58,240 nt of DNA from Lampropedia aestuarii (GTDB lineage: Bacteria > Pseudomonadota > Gammaproteobacteria > Burkholderiales > Burkholderiaceae_C): assembly GCF_004803635.1 (NCBI RefSeq), contig NZ_SSWX01000025.1, forward strand, positions 1-58,240. The letters run 5' to 3'. Positions 44,496-53,782 of this stretch are shown here, piece by piece. The position numbers were made by a program, and so were the translations under genes. The notes beneath the pieces were generated by a model. The model did not search any database. It worked only from the letters and a program-made list of their open reading frames with translations, and was not told where the DNA came from. Each line of letters starts with the position of its first letter. Position 1 is the stretch's first letter.

Positions 44496-45596
44496 TTAGA
44501 ACAGATCAACCTCACTGTTTTGCACCGGCAGATGCACTTTGCCCGATGCCAGTAAATCTTCATAATAGGCCACTTGGTTTTTGCCGTTCTTTTTGACGAA
44601 ATACAAGGCGCGATCGGCTTGTTCGAGCAAATTGGCCAGCACAACGCCATCAGCACGCGCAAAGCCGATGCTGACGGTGACCTTCCCAACCTGGGGGAAG
44701 CTAAAGGCAGCCACCGATTGGCGCAATTGCTCCAAAATGGCTTTCACACCGCACAGCTCAGCTTCCTTGAGCAGCACAATGAACTCCTCTCCGCCATATC
44801 GAAATAGGCGGTCGGTATGGCGAAAATTTTTCCGCAGGATGTTCGACACCAAAATGAGCACTTCATCGCCATACAAATGGCCAAACTGGTCATTGATTTG
44901 TTTGAAGCTGTCAATGTCAATCATCGCCAGCCATTGGGCAAGGGGTTTATCGCTATGTGCGTGCTTGCACTGGCGGTCATCGCACTGGCATCTGTTGCCC
45001 ATCGATCCAGCAGCATTGTGCGCGGCTGCGCCGTCGCGCAGCTGGAACCGCAAGTCGTCGAATGTTTTTCGGTTGAGCAATCCAGTGAGCGCATCACGCT
45101 CGCTGTAATCGAGCAGGTTTTGGTAGTTTTGATAGACCTGAAAAACGGCGCAAATGAGCTCGATGCGCTGCGCATTAAAAGACTCGTATTGACGCAATTC
45201 AATGCATTGAATGGCTTTTTGCTGCCGCCAGACAATCAACCAAATACCATGGCCGAACTGGCCGCTGGCATCGCGCCAGCGCATCAGGCAATAGCTGCGC
45301 CCAGCCGAAATGGCCTGGCGTAAATGGGCTACGTCTTGGAGGGGTTGTTTGTCTTCTAAGCGCTGCATTGGCGGCGCAATAAATGCAGACAGTTCAGACA
45401 CCCCAACTTGCCGGTACTTGTAGAACAAAGAGTCCGCGCCGTTGTCTTGCAGCAGATCCACCATGCCCACGCTGTGCACCTGCGGCAAACGCAGCAGCGT
45501 GCCGATGACTGATTCTTCCAGGCGCGAATGCGTCCTGTGGCCAGTCATTTCGGCCAGATCTTGCAAAATAGGGGAAATATGGTGGGGCTCTGGCAT
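44496..45596 (-). CDS. GGDEF diguanylate cyclase
   Basis: A 366-residue protein making cyclic di-GMP. The C-terminal GGDEF domain (about 180-355) has the active-site motif GGEEF in DRLFRYGGEEFIVLLKEAE and the start DYSERDALTGLLNRKTFDDL. The N-terminal 170 residues form a cytoplasmic GAF-like sensor of unknown ligand. A Cys/His-rich insert MGNRCQCDDRQCKHAHSDK interrupts the early GGDEF domain (about 200-220) and might bind metal. No RxxD inhibitory site is clear. ATG 45596 is chosen over the TTG at 45611. Confidence 0.92.
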   Translation of the reverse strand: MPEPHHISPILQDLAEMTGHRTHSRLEESVIGTLLRLPQVHSVGMVDLLQDNGADSLFYKYRQVGVSELSAFIAPPMQRLEDKQPLQDVAHLRQAISAGRSYCLMRWRDASGQFGHGIWLIVWRQQKAIQCIELRQYESFNAQRIELICAVFQVYQNYQNLLDYSERDALTGLLNRKTFDDLRFQLRDGAAAHNAAGSMGNRCQCDDRQCKHAHSDKPLAQWLAMIDIDSFKQINDQFGHLYGDEVLILVSNILRKNFRHTDRLFRYGGEEFIVLLKEAELCGVKAILEQLRQSVAAFSFPQVGKVTVSIGFARADGVVLANLLEQADRALYFVKKNGKNQVAYYEDLLASGKVHLPVQNSEVDLF

Positions 45597-45713
45597 AAAT
45601 TGACAAACCAAGTCACGCAGCTCTTACCAACACTGCATATTGTGCTACAAACATCGCTCCAGAGTCTAATGGAATGCTTTTTCGCTCCCTATGACATCAT
45701 CAAAAACTGTCTT

Positions 45714-45808
45714 TAGAGCCGCCAACACCACCCAGAAAAACCGTAGGCAGTACGCAGGTACGTACCAGGTTTTACAACGACGTACCAAGGGTGGTGTTAG
45801 CGGCTCTT
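45714..45808. repeat. 95-nt hairpin element at the trmB 3' end
   Basis: Arms of 19 bp (45715-45733 and 45789-45807) pair with one mismatch around a 55-nt loop that contains nested pairs AAAACC/GGTTTT and GTACG repeats. Outer ends read TAAGAGCCGC on both sides, like the termini of the dispersed repeat, and provide the trmB stop codon. It could be a small non-autonomous element or an RNA structure ahead of the cyclase gene. Confidence 0.65.
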
Positions 45809-46550
45809 ATTGCTTATGAAAAACAATGTCCCAGACGCCATGGCCTAAGCGCAGGCCACGTTTCTCAAATTTGGTGACTGGGCGGTACCAAGGCCGCTCG
45901 GCAAAGCCTTGCGGCAAAGCACTTTGGTTGCGCAAACCGGGCGTGGCCTGCAGCACATCACGAATTTGAATTGCATACTCTTCCCAGTCAGTCGCGCAGT
46001 GCAAGTAACCACCAACGGCGACGTGTTTGAGCAAGCCATTGATAAACGGGGCCTGGATCAAACGGCGTTTATGGTGGCGTTTTTTATGCCAAGGATCTGG
46101 GAAGTAAATATGCACTCCGGCCAAGCTCTCAGCCGGCACCATGTGCTCAAGCACTTCGACCGCGTCATGCTGCACAATGCGGATATTTTCAATGCCCTCT
46201 TCCTGAATGCGTTTGAGCAATGCGCCCACGCCTGGGGTGTGGACCTCGCAGCAGAGGAAATTGTCTTCAGGGCGCGCCTTGGCAATGGTGGCGGTGGCAT
46301 CGCCCATGCCAAAACCGATTTCGAGAATGACCGGGGCCTTGCGGCCGAAGGCCTGCTCCATATCCAACGCAGCGGCGCTGTAAGGGATCACATAACGGCT
46401 GGCCAGCGCGTCAATGGCTTGCTGCTGGCCTGTCGTGGTGCGGCCAGCGCGCACCACAAAGCTGCGAATGCGTTTGAAATGGGCAGGTGCCGCGTCGCGG
46501 CTCGAATCGTCGGTCGATGGAGGGATTGGGTTATTGTTTTCTGCAGTCAT
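45807..46550 (-). CDS. trmB: tRNA (guanine-N7-)-methyltransferase
   Basis: A 247-residue AdoMet enzyme that makes m7G46 in tRNA. Motifs: [17 protein letters not shown] (AdoMet site), [19 protein letters not shown], and the family signature [16 protein letters not shown]. The frame is open to 46670, but ATG 46550 (MTAENNN) fits the family. Its stop codon lies at the edge of a large hairpin repeat. Confidence 0.95.
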   Translation of the reverse strand: MTAENNNPIPPSTDDSSRDAAPAHFKRIRSFVVRAGRTTTGQQQAIDALASRYVIPYSAAALDMEQAFGRKAPVILEIGFGMGDATATIAKARPEDNFLCCEVHTPGVGALLKRIQEEGIENIRIVQHDAVEVLEHMVPAESLAGVHIYFPDPWHKKRHHKRRLIQAPFINGLLKHVAVGGYLHCATDWEEYAIQIRDVLQATPGLRNQSALPQGFAERPWYRPVTKFEKRGLRLGHGVWDIVFHKQ

Positions 46551-46850
46551 CGCAGTCAGTCGGCAAAGGCTTGAAAGCCGCACAGGGGCATGCCTGAGGC
46601 TTTCAAAACACACTATAAAGCGCAGATTGTGCCGCATTCTGGCAGCGCACTGGCAATCTGGCCTTTGCATACCACCGGGCCAAGTCCATCAAGGGCCTTG
46701 GTGGAGGCTTGTATCTAGCATGCCCAGCATGGCGCATGCAGTGAATGGCTGTTGTACGTTTCCCCAAAAACAGTGTGGGCGCGCGCGCAAAAAAGCAGGT
46801 GTTTTCACACCTGCTCTGCGAGTGCATGCATGGTGCATGCTGCTTGGGCC

Positions 46851-48296
46851 TTATGCGTCCGGCAACAAAGCGTGCGGATTGAACAGGTTAAGCGGGTCCA
46901 ACGCGCCTTTGATCGCACGCATCATGCCCAGCGCTACCGGGTCTTTGTAATGGGCCAGGTCGTGGCGTTTAAGGCGGCCTACGCCGTGCTCGGCCGAGAA
47001 CGAACCACCGAAGGATGCCACCACATCGTAAATCGCTTGCTCAGCCGTTTGCTGGCAGGTATCGACAAACTCGCGTGGGTTCGCACCCTCTGGGGCCTGC
47101 ACATTGAAATGCAGATTGCCATCACCCAAATGGCCGAAATTGATCACGCGAGCGTCTGGCAGCACTTTGGCCAACTCTTCCTTGGCTTTGCGCACAAACG
47201 CCGGAATGCTCGATGAAGGCACCGAGATGTCGTGTTTCAGGTGCAAGCCTTCGGCCGCTTGTGCCAGCGTGATGTGCTCACGGATATCCCACATTTTCTG
47301 CGCTTGGTCGAGGTTTTGGGCCACCGCACCATCGGTCAGCAAACCTGCTTCAAAAGCCGCTTCCAGCAAACCTTCCAAGCGTGCACGCGCCCGGTCTTCA
47401 CTTTCGTCGTCAGAGTATTCGAGCAAGATGAAAGCAGCGCCAGTGCTGGCATCGATTGGCATGCGCATATGCGGCATGTGCTTTTCCACCAGCTTGAGCG
47501 CATCCTGCTCCATGGCTTCAAAGCCGGTCAAGCCAGAAGCGAGCTGCTGCTGGGCCAAGGCCAGCAACTCGACAGCATGGTCCAAAGTATCGACGGCCAA
47601 CCACGCGCAGGTTGTGGCCGCTGGCTGTGGGTACAGCTTCAAGGTGGCTGCAGTGATGATCCCCAACGTGCCTTCGCTGCCAATCATCAAATGGCGCAGG
47701 TCATAGCCGGTATTGTTTTTGCGCAGACCAGACAGGCCATTCCAGATCTCGCCTTTGGCATTGACCATCTCGATCCCCAGGCACAAATCGCGGGTATTGC
47801 CGTAGCGCACGACTTGCGTGCCTCCGGCGTTGGTGGCCAGGTTGCCACCAATCACACAACTGCCTTCTGCAGCCAGGCTCAAAGGAAACAACAAACCTTG
47901 CTCAGCCGCCAGGTTTTGCAGGTTTTGCAAAATGCAGCCAGCTTCCACCGTCATCGACAGGTTCTGCTTGTCAAAAGCCCGCACAGCTTGCATGCGCTTG
48001 AGGCTCACGACTACTTGCAGGCCGGACGCATCTGGCGTGCCGCCCAGCACCAGGCCGGTATTGCCGCCTTGCGGCACGATCGAGACATTCAAACCGGATT
48101 CTTTGGCCGCCAGACAAGCTTGCACCACAGCAGCTACCTCAGCGGTGGACGCTGGACTAACTACGGCCAAGGCCTTGCCTTTGGCCAGCTGACGCCAATC
48201 CTCTTCCCATGCCGTCAGGTCACCACCAGAACGGGCGTGGTCTGCGCCCAGCAAGCTTTGGAGTTGTTCTACGAGTTGTTCAGCGGTGATGGTCAT
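46851..48296 (-). CDS. FAD-linked oxidase, D-2-hydroxyglutarate/D-lactate dehydrogenase type (paralogue)
   Basis: A 481-residue flavoprotein closely related to the gene at 18904: both share GSCxIGGNLATNAGGTQVVR, YDLRxLxIGSEGTLGIITAA and FGHLGDGNLHxN. Here the metal-site segment is GSFSAEHGVGRLKRHDLAHY. It would oxidise a D-2-hydroxy acid. No hglS or transporter is adjacent, so its substrate may differ (D-lactate, D-2-hydroxyglutarate from serA). ATG 48296 is preferred over 48326. Confidence 0.9.
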   Translation of the reverse strand: MTITAEQLVEQLQSLLGADHARSGGDLTAWEEDWRQLAKGKALAVVSPASTAEVAAVVQACLAAKESGLNVSIVPQGGNTGLVLGGTPDASGLQVVVSLKRMQAVRAFDKQNLSMTVEAGCILQNLQNLAAEQGLLFPLSLAAEGSCVIGGNLATNAGGTQVVRYGNTRDLCLGIEMVNAKGEIWNGLSGLRKNNTGYDLRHLMIGSEGTLGIITAATLKLYPQPAATTCAWLAVDTLDHAVELLALAQQQLASGLTGFEAMEQDALKLVEKHMPHMRMPIDASTGAAFILLEYSDDESEDRARARLEGLLEAAFEAGLLTDGAVAQNLDQAQKMWDIREHITLAQAAEGLHLKHDISVPSSSIPAFVRKAKEELAKVLPDARVINFGHLGDGNLHFNVQAPEGANPREFVDTCQQTAEQAIYDVVASFGGSFSAEHGVGRLKRHDLAHYKDPVALGMMRAIKGALDPLNLFNPHALLPDA

Positions 48297-48632
48297 TGGC
48301 AATCCATGTGTCAAAGAGCGGGTCAAAGAGCGAAATAGCGCGCGTATTATCGCGCGCCAGACGGTGAGTCAATGGCAATGGCCCCCATCCCCGTTGCCTA
48401 CGCCAGCCATTACCCGCAATAATTTGCTAAGAGCCTACTCAAAGAAAGCGCTGTATAACACCCGCTCGCAGGAATACTACGGCACCAGGATGGGCCGTCA
48501 GGCGCCTTGGTCGCTGATAGCCACCGCTGTAGGCGACAAAGAGTGGCGCAGCAAATCGCCTGTGACCGGGCTCAGACTACAACAGGCAGTGGTGCAGCGC
48601 TTTCCTCTGTGCTTGTGTGTTTGGCGTGGTCG
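48297..48632. other. Intergenic region between msbA and the FAD oxidase
   Basis: About 335 bp without a supported gene. CTAAGAGCCTACTCAAAGAA near 48427 resembles the repeat terminus; the following sequence has no match elsewhere in the window that I can see. Confidence 0.4.
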
Positions 48633-50468
48633 TTATTGATCCGTGCCTTCTGCAGGCTTGGGCGAGGACGGTGATTCCGCCGGCATGTGGTGCAAACGGG
48701 CATACAAGCCGTTCTCAGCCAATAAGCTGGCATGCGTGCCCTGCTCGACAATCTGGCCGCGGTCCATCACCACAACGCGATCAGCATGCTCGATCGTGCT
48801 CAGGCGGTGGGCAATCACCAAGGTGGTACGACCGACCATCAAGCGCTGCAAGGCCTCTTGCACCAAACGCTCAGACTGGGTGTCGAGCGCCGAGGTCGCC
48901 TCATCCAAAATCAGGATCGGCGCGTCTTTGTACAAAGCGCGGGCAATGGCCAGACGCTGACGCTGGCCACCAGAGAGCTTCGATGCGTTGTGGCCTACCA
49001 ACGTATGCATGCCCTTGGGCAAGCCGGCCACCAAATCGCCCAGATTGGCCGCGTCCAAACATGCCTGCACGCGCTGCTCGTCGGGTTTGCTGCCAAGCGC
49101 GACGTTCTCGGCCACGCTGACGTTGAGCATCACCACATCCTGACTGACCATCGCAAACTGGTTGCGCAGGGCTTGAATGTCCCACTGCTCGATCGGCTCG
49201 CCGTCGAGCAGCAATTGCCCACCACTGGGTTCAAGAAAGCGTGGCAGCAAATTCACCAATGTGGTCTTGCCAGCCCCAGAGGGGCCGACCAAGGCCACAG
49301 TTTGCCCTGCCTGCACTTCCAGGCTCAGCTCACGCAACGCGGGTACCCCGTGGCCATCAAAATGCACGCTGACGGACTGGAGTTGAATGTGGCCCTGCGC
49401 CCGCGCTTTGGTATAGCGGCCGCCTTTTTCATCGCCCAGTGAGTCCAGCAGTGCCAGGCCGCGCTCCAGCGCAGCGACGCCGCGTGTGAGTGGGTTGGCC
49501 ACATCGGTTAGGCGACGCATTGGAGCCACCAAGCCCAGCATGGCCAGCGCAAACTGCATGAAGGCCCCCACCGTGAGCGGATCTTGCGTACGGCTTTGCC
49601 ACATCGCCAAACAAACAATGACTGAAATCGCGCCAGCGGCCATCACTTGCGTCATAGGCGTCATCGCTGCAGAGGCAATGGTGCTGCGAATCGCAAGGCC
49701 CTCTAGCCGGCGACTGAGGCCATTAAAGCGTTGAATCTGCTGGTTTTGCGCTGCATGCAGGCGCACCATGCGATTGGCCAGCGAGTTCTCTTCCACGACA
49801 TAGGCCAGTTCATCGGTAGCGTCCTGGCTCATTTTGGTGACTTTATAGAGCCGCTTGGAGAGCACCTTCATGATGAAGGCGATGAAAGGCACCATAAAAA
49901 ACACCAGCAATGTCAGCTGCCAATTCAAATACAGCAAAAAGACGATCAAGGCGACCAAGCTGAAACCATCACGCGAGAGAATCAGTGCCGCGCCCACCAG
50001 CATTTGGGCGCCATTTTGCGTCTCATACACCACCGTGTTGGCCAGTTTGCTGGCGGAGTTTTGCTGAAACACCCGGATATCAGCACGCATCAAGCGTTCA
50101 AACAACATGGTTCGGATCAAATACATGCCGTGGTTGGAAATGCGCGCCAGCGAATACTGGTTGATGAACTGCGCAATACCGCGAATCACGAAAATCCCCA
50201 CCAAACCCAGTGGAATCATCCACAAAGGCATGGTTTCTTTGGTAAAACCATCATCTACGATGAAGCGAATGGCAGTGGCCATCATGACCTCGGTACCACC
50301 GATCACCGTTGAGGCCAACACCATCACCACCCAAGCCCAGCGATGCTTGCCAAAATAGGGCACAAGACGTTTGAGTCGATCGAGCATCGAGCCGTTCATG
50401 GCTGCGGACTTGGAGGGGGCATCAAAACCCTCGTTGTTCTCTGGAGTATCTTTAGGGGTCGCTTGCAT
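48633..50468 (-). CDS. msbA: Lipid A exporter MsbA-type ABC transporter
   Basis: A 611-residue half-transporter with six membrane helices (about 25-330) and a C-terminal ATPase: Walker A GPSGAGKTTLVNLLPR, signature LSGGQRQRLAIAR, Walker B ILILDEATSALDTQS, switch HRLSTIEH. The family flips lipid A core across the inner membrane. ATG 50468 (MQATPKD) is favoured; the frame is open to 50522. It stands alone, without lpxK. A multidrug role cannot be excluded. Confidence 0.88.
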   Translation of the reverse strand: MQATPKDTPENNEGFDAPSKSAAMNGSMLDRLKRLVPYFGKHRWAWVVMVLASTVIGGTEVMMATAIRFIVDDGFTKETMPLWMIPLGLVGIFVIRGIAQFINQYSLARISNHGMYLIRTMLFERLMRADIRVFQQNSASKLANTVVYETQNGAQMLVGAALILSRDGFSLVALIVFLLYLNWQLTLLVFFMVPFIAFIMKVLSKRLYKVTKMSQDATDELAYVVEENSLANRMVRLHAAQNQQIQRFNGLSRRLEGLAIRSTIASAAMTPMTQVMAAGAISVIVCLAMWQSRTQDPLTVGAFMQFALAMLGLVAPMRRLTDVANPLTRGVAALERGLALLDSLGDEKGGRYTKARAQGHIQLQSVSVHFDGHGVPALRELSLEVQAGQTVALVGPSGAGKTTLVNLLPRFLEPSGGQLLLDGEPIEQWDIQALRNQFAMVSQDVVMLNVSVAENVALGSKPDEQRVQACLDAANLGDLVAGLPKGMHTLVGHNASKLSGGQRQRLAIARALYKDAPILILDEATSALDTQSERLVQEALQRLMVGRTTLVIAHRLSTIEHADRVVVMDRGQIVEQGTHASLLAENGLYARLHHMPAESPSSPKPAEGTDQ

Positions 50469-50821
50469 AATGCGGCAGATTCTACGGTCTATCACGGAAC
50501 TGCGAAGCACGAAAAAGCTCACACTTACTTTCAGTGGTGCTTTAGGCCTTGAAAAGGCTTGATTTCAACCTTAAAGAGCAACAATGCATGCAGTGCAATT
50601 GCAAAAAAAGATTGCAGCATGCGTCAAATGAAAAATATTCTTTTCGTACGGCAAGGGGTTAGTATTCCTCTGTACGCTTTGGGGCACAATCTCTTCCGTT
50701 TCAAACAACGGACTCAATCAACTTGGCCTTTGACAAGTGTCCATTGAGTGATTGTTCTGTTCAGTATTTTCGGCAACGCAAACATCAAATTGTGCGGCAC
50801 ACAGCAAGAGTGGAAAAAGGC
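50469..50821. other. Intergenic region between msbA and tolB
   Basis: Divergent upstream region for both genes. It contains an imperfect inverted repeat around GCATGC (50586-50626) flanking an A-run and is otherwise without a supported gene. Promoters for tolB and msbA should lie here, but no clear -35/-10 pair stands out. Confidence 0.4.
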
Positions 50822-52141
50822 ATGAAAAAACGCAGTGATCTGTGGAATCAACCCACTATGAACCACACCATGGCAATGACGACACGCCGCAGTGCCGTAG
50901 CAGCCTTGTTGGCTGCAGGTGCTGCACCACAGTTGTTTGCACAAAGCCCACGTGTGGATATTGGTGGCCGCGACTACCAGTACCCGATTGCAATTGCCAC
51001 CTTCCGAGGTGAGGCCCAATCGCCTCAAAAAATCTCCGCCATCGTGCGCGCTGACCTGGAGCGCAGTGGCTATTTCCGCAATATCGATACAGCCGGTGTG
51101 ACGCTGGACGAATTGTCCCGCCCCGACCTCAACGAATGGCGCCAACGCTCAGCCAGCTGGCTGAGCGCCGGCAGTGTCACACGCCAAGCCGATGGCCGCT
51201 ACGACGTGCGCTTTCGCCTGTGGGATGTGGCGCGCGGCGAGGACATTGGCGGCGAGAGCTATCTGGTGCCAGCGGCTGATTTGCGTTTGGCCGCACACCG
51301 CATCTCTGATTTCATTTACGAAAAAATCATTGGCCAACCCGGCGTGTTTTCCACCCGCATTGCCTATGTGACCAAGGCCGCTCGCTACACCCTCTGGGTC
51401 GCAGATGCCGATGGCGAAAATGCCCAAGCAGCGCTGATCAGCTCCGAGCCCATCATCTCGCCAGCCTGGTCACCCGATGGCAAGCAACTGGCCTATGTGT
51501 CATTTGAATCGCGCAAGCCCGTGGTCTATATCCACAACGTGGCCACAGGCCAGCGCCGTTTGCTTGCCAACTTCCCGGGTTCAAACAGCGCCCCAACATG
51601 GGCGCCTACCGGCGACCGCTTGGCTGTGACCCTGACGCGTGACGGCAACTCGCAGCTCTATACCATCAGTGCCAATGGCGGTGAGCCCACCCGCATCATG
51701 CAAAGCCCTGGCATTGATACAGAACCCGATTACTCCGCTAACGGCCAGTACATTTACTTCGTTAGCGACCGTGGCGGCTCGCCACAAATCTACCGCGTCG
51801 GCGCCACTGGTGGTGCCGCACAGCGCGTTACCTTCTCAGGTAACTACAACATCTCTCCATCGATCAGCCCGGACGGCGCCTTTTTGGCTTTTATTTCCCG
51901 CTCAAACGGCTATCGCTTGCATGTGATGGACTTGGCCAATAGCAGCGTTGCTGCCTTGACCGATACAACTGCTGATGAAAGTCCTAGTTTTGCACCTAAC
52001 AGTCAACAGTTACTGTATGCAACACGTTTAGGAGGAGCGAGTGCACTGATGACTACTACCGTGGATGGCCGAGTCAAAGTGCGACTACCCGCCCAAGGAG
52101 GAGAAATCCGAGAACCAGCCTGGGGACCTCTGTTGCGTTAA
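50822..52141 (+). CDS. tolB: Tol-Pal system beta-propeller protein TolB
   Basis: A 439-residue periplasmic protein. After a signal region (TTRRSAVAALLAAGAAPQLFA, with twin arginines) comes the N-terminal domain (PIAIATFRGEAQSPQKISAI) and a six-bladed propeller with repeated SPAWSPDGKQLAYVS, APTWAPTGDRLAV and SPSISPDGAFLAF blocks. It binds Pal and TolA in outer-membrane constriction during division. Start is uncertain (50822, 50858 or 50876); AAAGG lies just before 50822. tolQ, tolR and tolA are not in the window. Confidence 0.95.
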   Translation: MKKRSDLWNQPTMNHTMAMTTRRSAVAALLAAGAAPQLFAQSPRVDIGGRDYQYPIAIATFRGEAQSPQKISAIVRADLERSGYFRNIDTAGVTLDELSRPDLNEWRQRSASWLSAGSVTRQADGRYDVRFRLWDVARGEDIGGESYLVPAADLRLAAHRISDFIYEKIIGQPGVFSTRIAYVTKAARYTLWVADADGENAQAALISSEPIISPAWSPDGKQLAYVSFESRKPVVYIHNVATGQRRLLANFPGSNSAPTWAPTGDRLAVTLTRDGNSQLYTISANGGEPTRIMQSPGIDTEPDYSANGQYIYFVSDRGGSPQIYRVGATGGAAQRVTFSGNYNISPSISPDGAFLAFISRSNGYRLHVMDLANSSVAALTDTTADESPSFAPNSQQLLYATRLGGASALMTTTVDGRVKVRLPAQGGEIREPAWGPLLR

Positions 52142-52252
52142 GCAGCGAGCACACCCTCTGGAAGAACCAGTAAGTTCGCGTCATTCGTCTTTCGTCTGTC
52201 AGTTGTTAATAAAAAAGTCCTTGCGTTAAAAACGCAAACATTGGAGTAAATC

Positions 52253-52789
52253 ATGTTGAGTCTCAAACATACCCTGTCCTATTCCTTGCTGGCCGCGGCC
52301 GTCGTGCTGGCTGGTTGCAGCTCTAAAACCAAGTTGGATGACCAAGCCAACGCCGCAGGTACAGGCACAGCCGCCTACGATGCCAGCAGCCAAGGCCAAA
52401 GCACCATCTCTGGTGTAGACTTGTCCATCTCGCCTATCGACGGTGAAGGCCCTGTCAATGTCGCGCACACCATCTACTTTGACTTTGACAGCTACTCCGT
52501 CAAGCCAGAGTACCAAGCCACGCTGCAACAGCACGCTGATTTCATGCGCGCCAACCGCAACATCACCGTGACCCTGGAAGGCCACACCGACGAGCGCGGC
52601 GGTCGTGAATACAACCTGGCACTTGGCCAGCGTCGTGCTGAAGCCGTGCGCCAGACTCTGGATCTGCTGGGCGTGCCAGCATCCCAGCTTGAAGCCATCA
52701 GCTACGGCAAAGAAAAGCCAAAATTGAGTGGTTTTAGCGAAGAAGCTTTCGCCCAAAACCGTCGTGTAGAAATCCGCTACAACAAGTAA
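52253..52789 (+). CDS. pal: Peptidoglycan-associated lipoprotein Pal
   Basis: A 178-residue outer-membrane lipoprotein. The lipobox is LAGC (SLLAAAVVLAGCSSKTK, about residues 11-27). The OmpA-like peptidoglycan-binding domain at about 70-178 has TIYFDFDSYSVKPEY and LEGHTDERGGREYNLALGQR. It works with TolB just upstream and is followed within 8 nt by cpoB. Confidence 0.97.
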   Translation: MLSLKHTLSYSLLAAAVVLAGCSSKTKLDDQANAAGTGTAAYDASSQGQSTISGVDLSISPIDGEGPVNVAHTIYFDFDSYSVKPEYQATLQQHADFMRANRNITVTLEGHTDERGGREYNLALGQRRAEAVRQTLDLLGVPASQLEAISYGKEKPKLSGFSEEAFAQNRRVEIRYNK

Positions 52790-52796
52790 TCACACT

Positions 52797-53546
52797 ATGA
52801 AACGACTCGTGCTGCCACCTGTTTCCGCGACCATTCAGCGCATTGCCGCCCTGGCCTTGGTCAGTACTGCGATGCTTCCTGGCGCAGCTCACGCGCTGTT
52901 TGAAGATGGTGACGCCAGGCGCGCTATTTTGGAGTTGCGCAGCCGAGTCGATCAACTGCAATTGGTGGATCAAAACACCGCCTCTGAAATCCAGCAAATG
53001 CGCTCCAGCCTGCTGGAATTGCAAGGCCAGATCAGCACTCTGCGCAGTGAAATGTCTACTTTGCGTGGGCAAAACGAAGAATTAGCGCAAAACCTCCAGC
53101 AAGCAGAAACCCGCCTCAAAGCCTTTGAGCCGCAGCCAGTGCAAGTGGACGGAGCCAGCTTCCAGGCTCAGCCAGCCGAGCAGCAAGCCTTTGATGCCGC
53201 GTTGCAGTTATTGCGAAACGGTCAATACGAGCAAGCGCGCAACGCTTTCAAAAGTTTCATCGACCAGCACCCTAATAGCGGCTACGTGCCATCGGCGCAG
53301 TTCTGGCTGGGCAACTCGCAATATGCGACCCGCGAATACCAGCAAGCCATTGCCACTTTCAACGAATTGCTGAAACAGTCGCCACAGCACGAACGCGCAC
53401 CCGACGCCGCCCTGGCCATTGCGAACTCGCAAATCGAGTTGAAAAACGTGCCTGCAGCGCGCCAGACCCTGCAAAACTTGATCACCGTTTATCCCGAATC
53501 TTCTGCCGCCAATGATGCACGCGAGCGTTTAGCACGTTTGCGCTAA
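52797..53546 (+). CDS. cpoB: Cell division coordinator CpoB (YbgF)
   Basis: A 249-residue periplasmic protein with a signal peptide (ending near AHA), a trimeric coiled coil (about 35-110, QLQLVDQNTASEIQQMRSSL) and C-terminal TPR repeats (FDAALQLLRNGQYEQARNAF, YVPSAQFWLGNSQYATREYQ). It links peptidoglycan synthesis with Tol-Pal constriction. Its stop codon TAA is within an intergenic repeat end (CTAAGAACCT). Confidence 0.95.
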   Translation: MKRLVLPPVSATIQRIAALALVSTAMLPGAAHALFEDGDARRAILELRSRVDQLQLVDQNTASEIQQMRSSLLELQGQISTLRSEMSTLRGQNEELAQNLQQAETRLKAFEPQPVQVDGASFQAQPAEQQAFDAALQLLRNGQYEQARNAFKSFIDQHPNSGYVPSAQFWLGNSQYATREYQQAIATFNELLKQSPQHERAPDAALAIANSQIELKNVPAARQTLQNLITVYPESSAANDARERLARLR

Positions 53547-53692
53547 GAACCTACGCACGAACCCCACAGTCGCGCAAGGCACGCAAAGAGGCTACGCCGC
53601 AATGCGCTTTGAAGCCTTGTCTCTCTTTGTCGTGTTGAGGGTTGGAGCCCGAAAGGCACCCGACTGTGTGGCGATGATCAACAGGCTCTAAA
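53543..53692. repeat. Dispersed intergenic repeat, copy 6
   Basis: Left end CTAAGAACCTACGCACGAAC, right end AACAGGCTCTAAA. In reverse it shows AGCGCATTGCGGC and GTGCCTTGCGCGACTG, blocks shared with copies at 6224 and 33139. The left end includes the cpoB stop codon. Confidence 0.7.
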
Positions 53693-53713
53693 ATCGACCT
53701 GACACCAACAGCA

Positions 53714-53737
53714 GCACGGCATTGGCCGTGCTTTTTT
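53714..53737 (+). terminator. Intrinsic terminator of the tolB-pal-cpoB operon
   Basis: Perfect 7-bp stem GCACGGC/GCCGTGC, 4-nt loop and six T (53732-53737). It stands beyond the repeat that follows cpoB. Confidence 0.88.
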
Positions 53738-53782
53738 CTGCAGTGAACGCATGGCTGCAGCACTCACCCTGAGACCCTTGGC

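Noticed and set aside
47232-48338. Plus-strand 368-codon frame over the second FAD oxidase
   Set aside because: Antisense shadow; the FAD oxidase on the minus strand has clear motifs.
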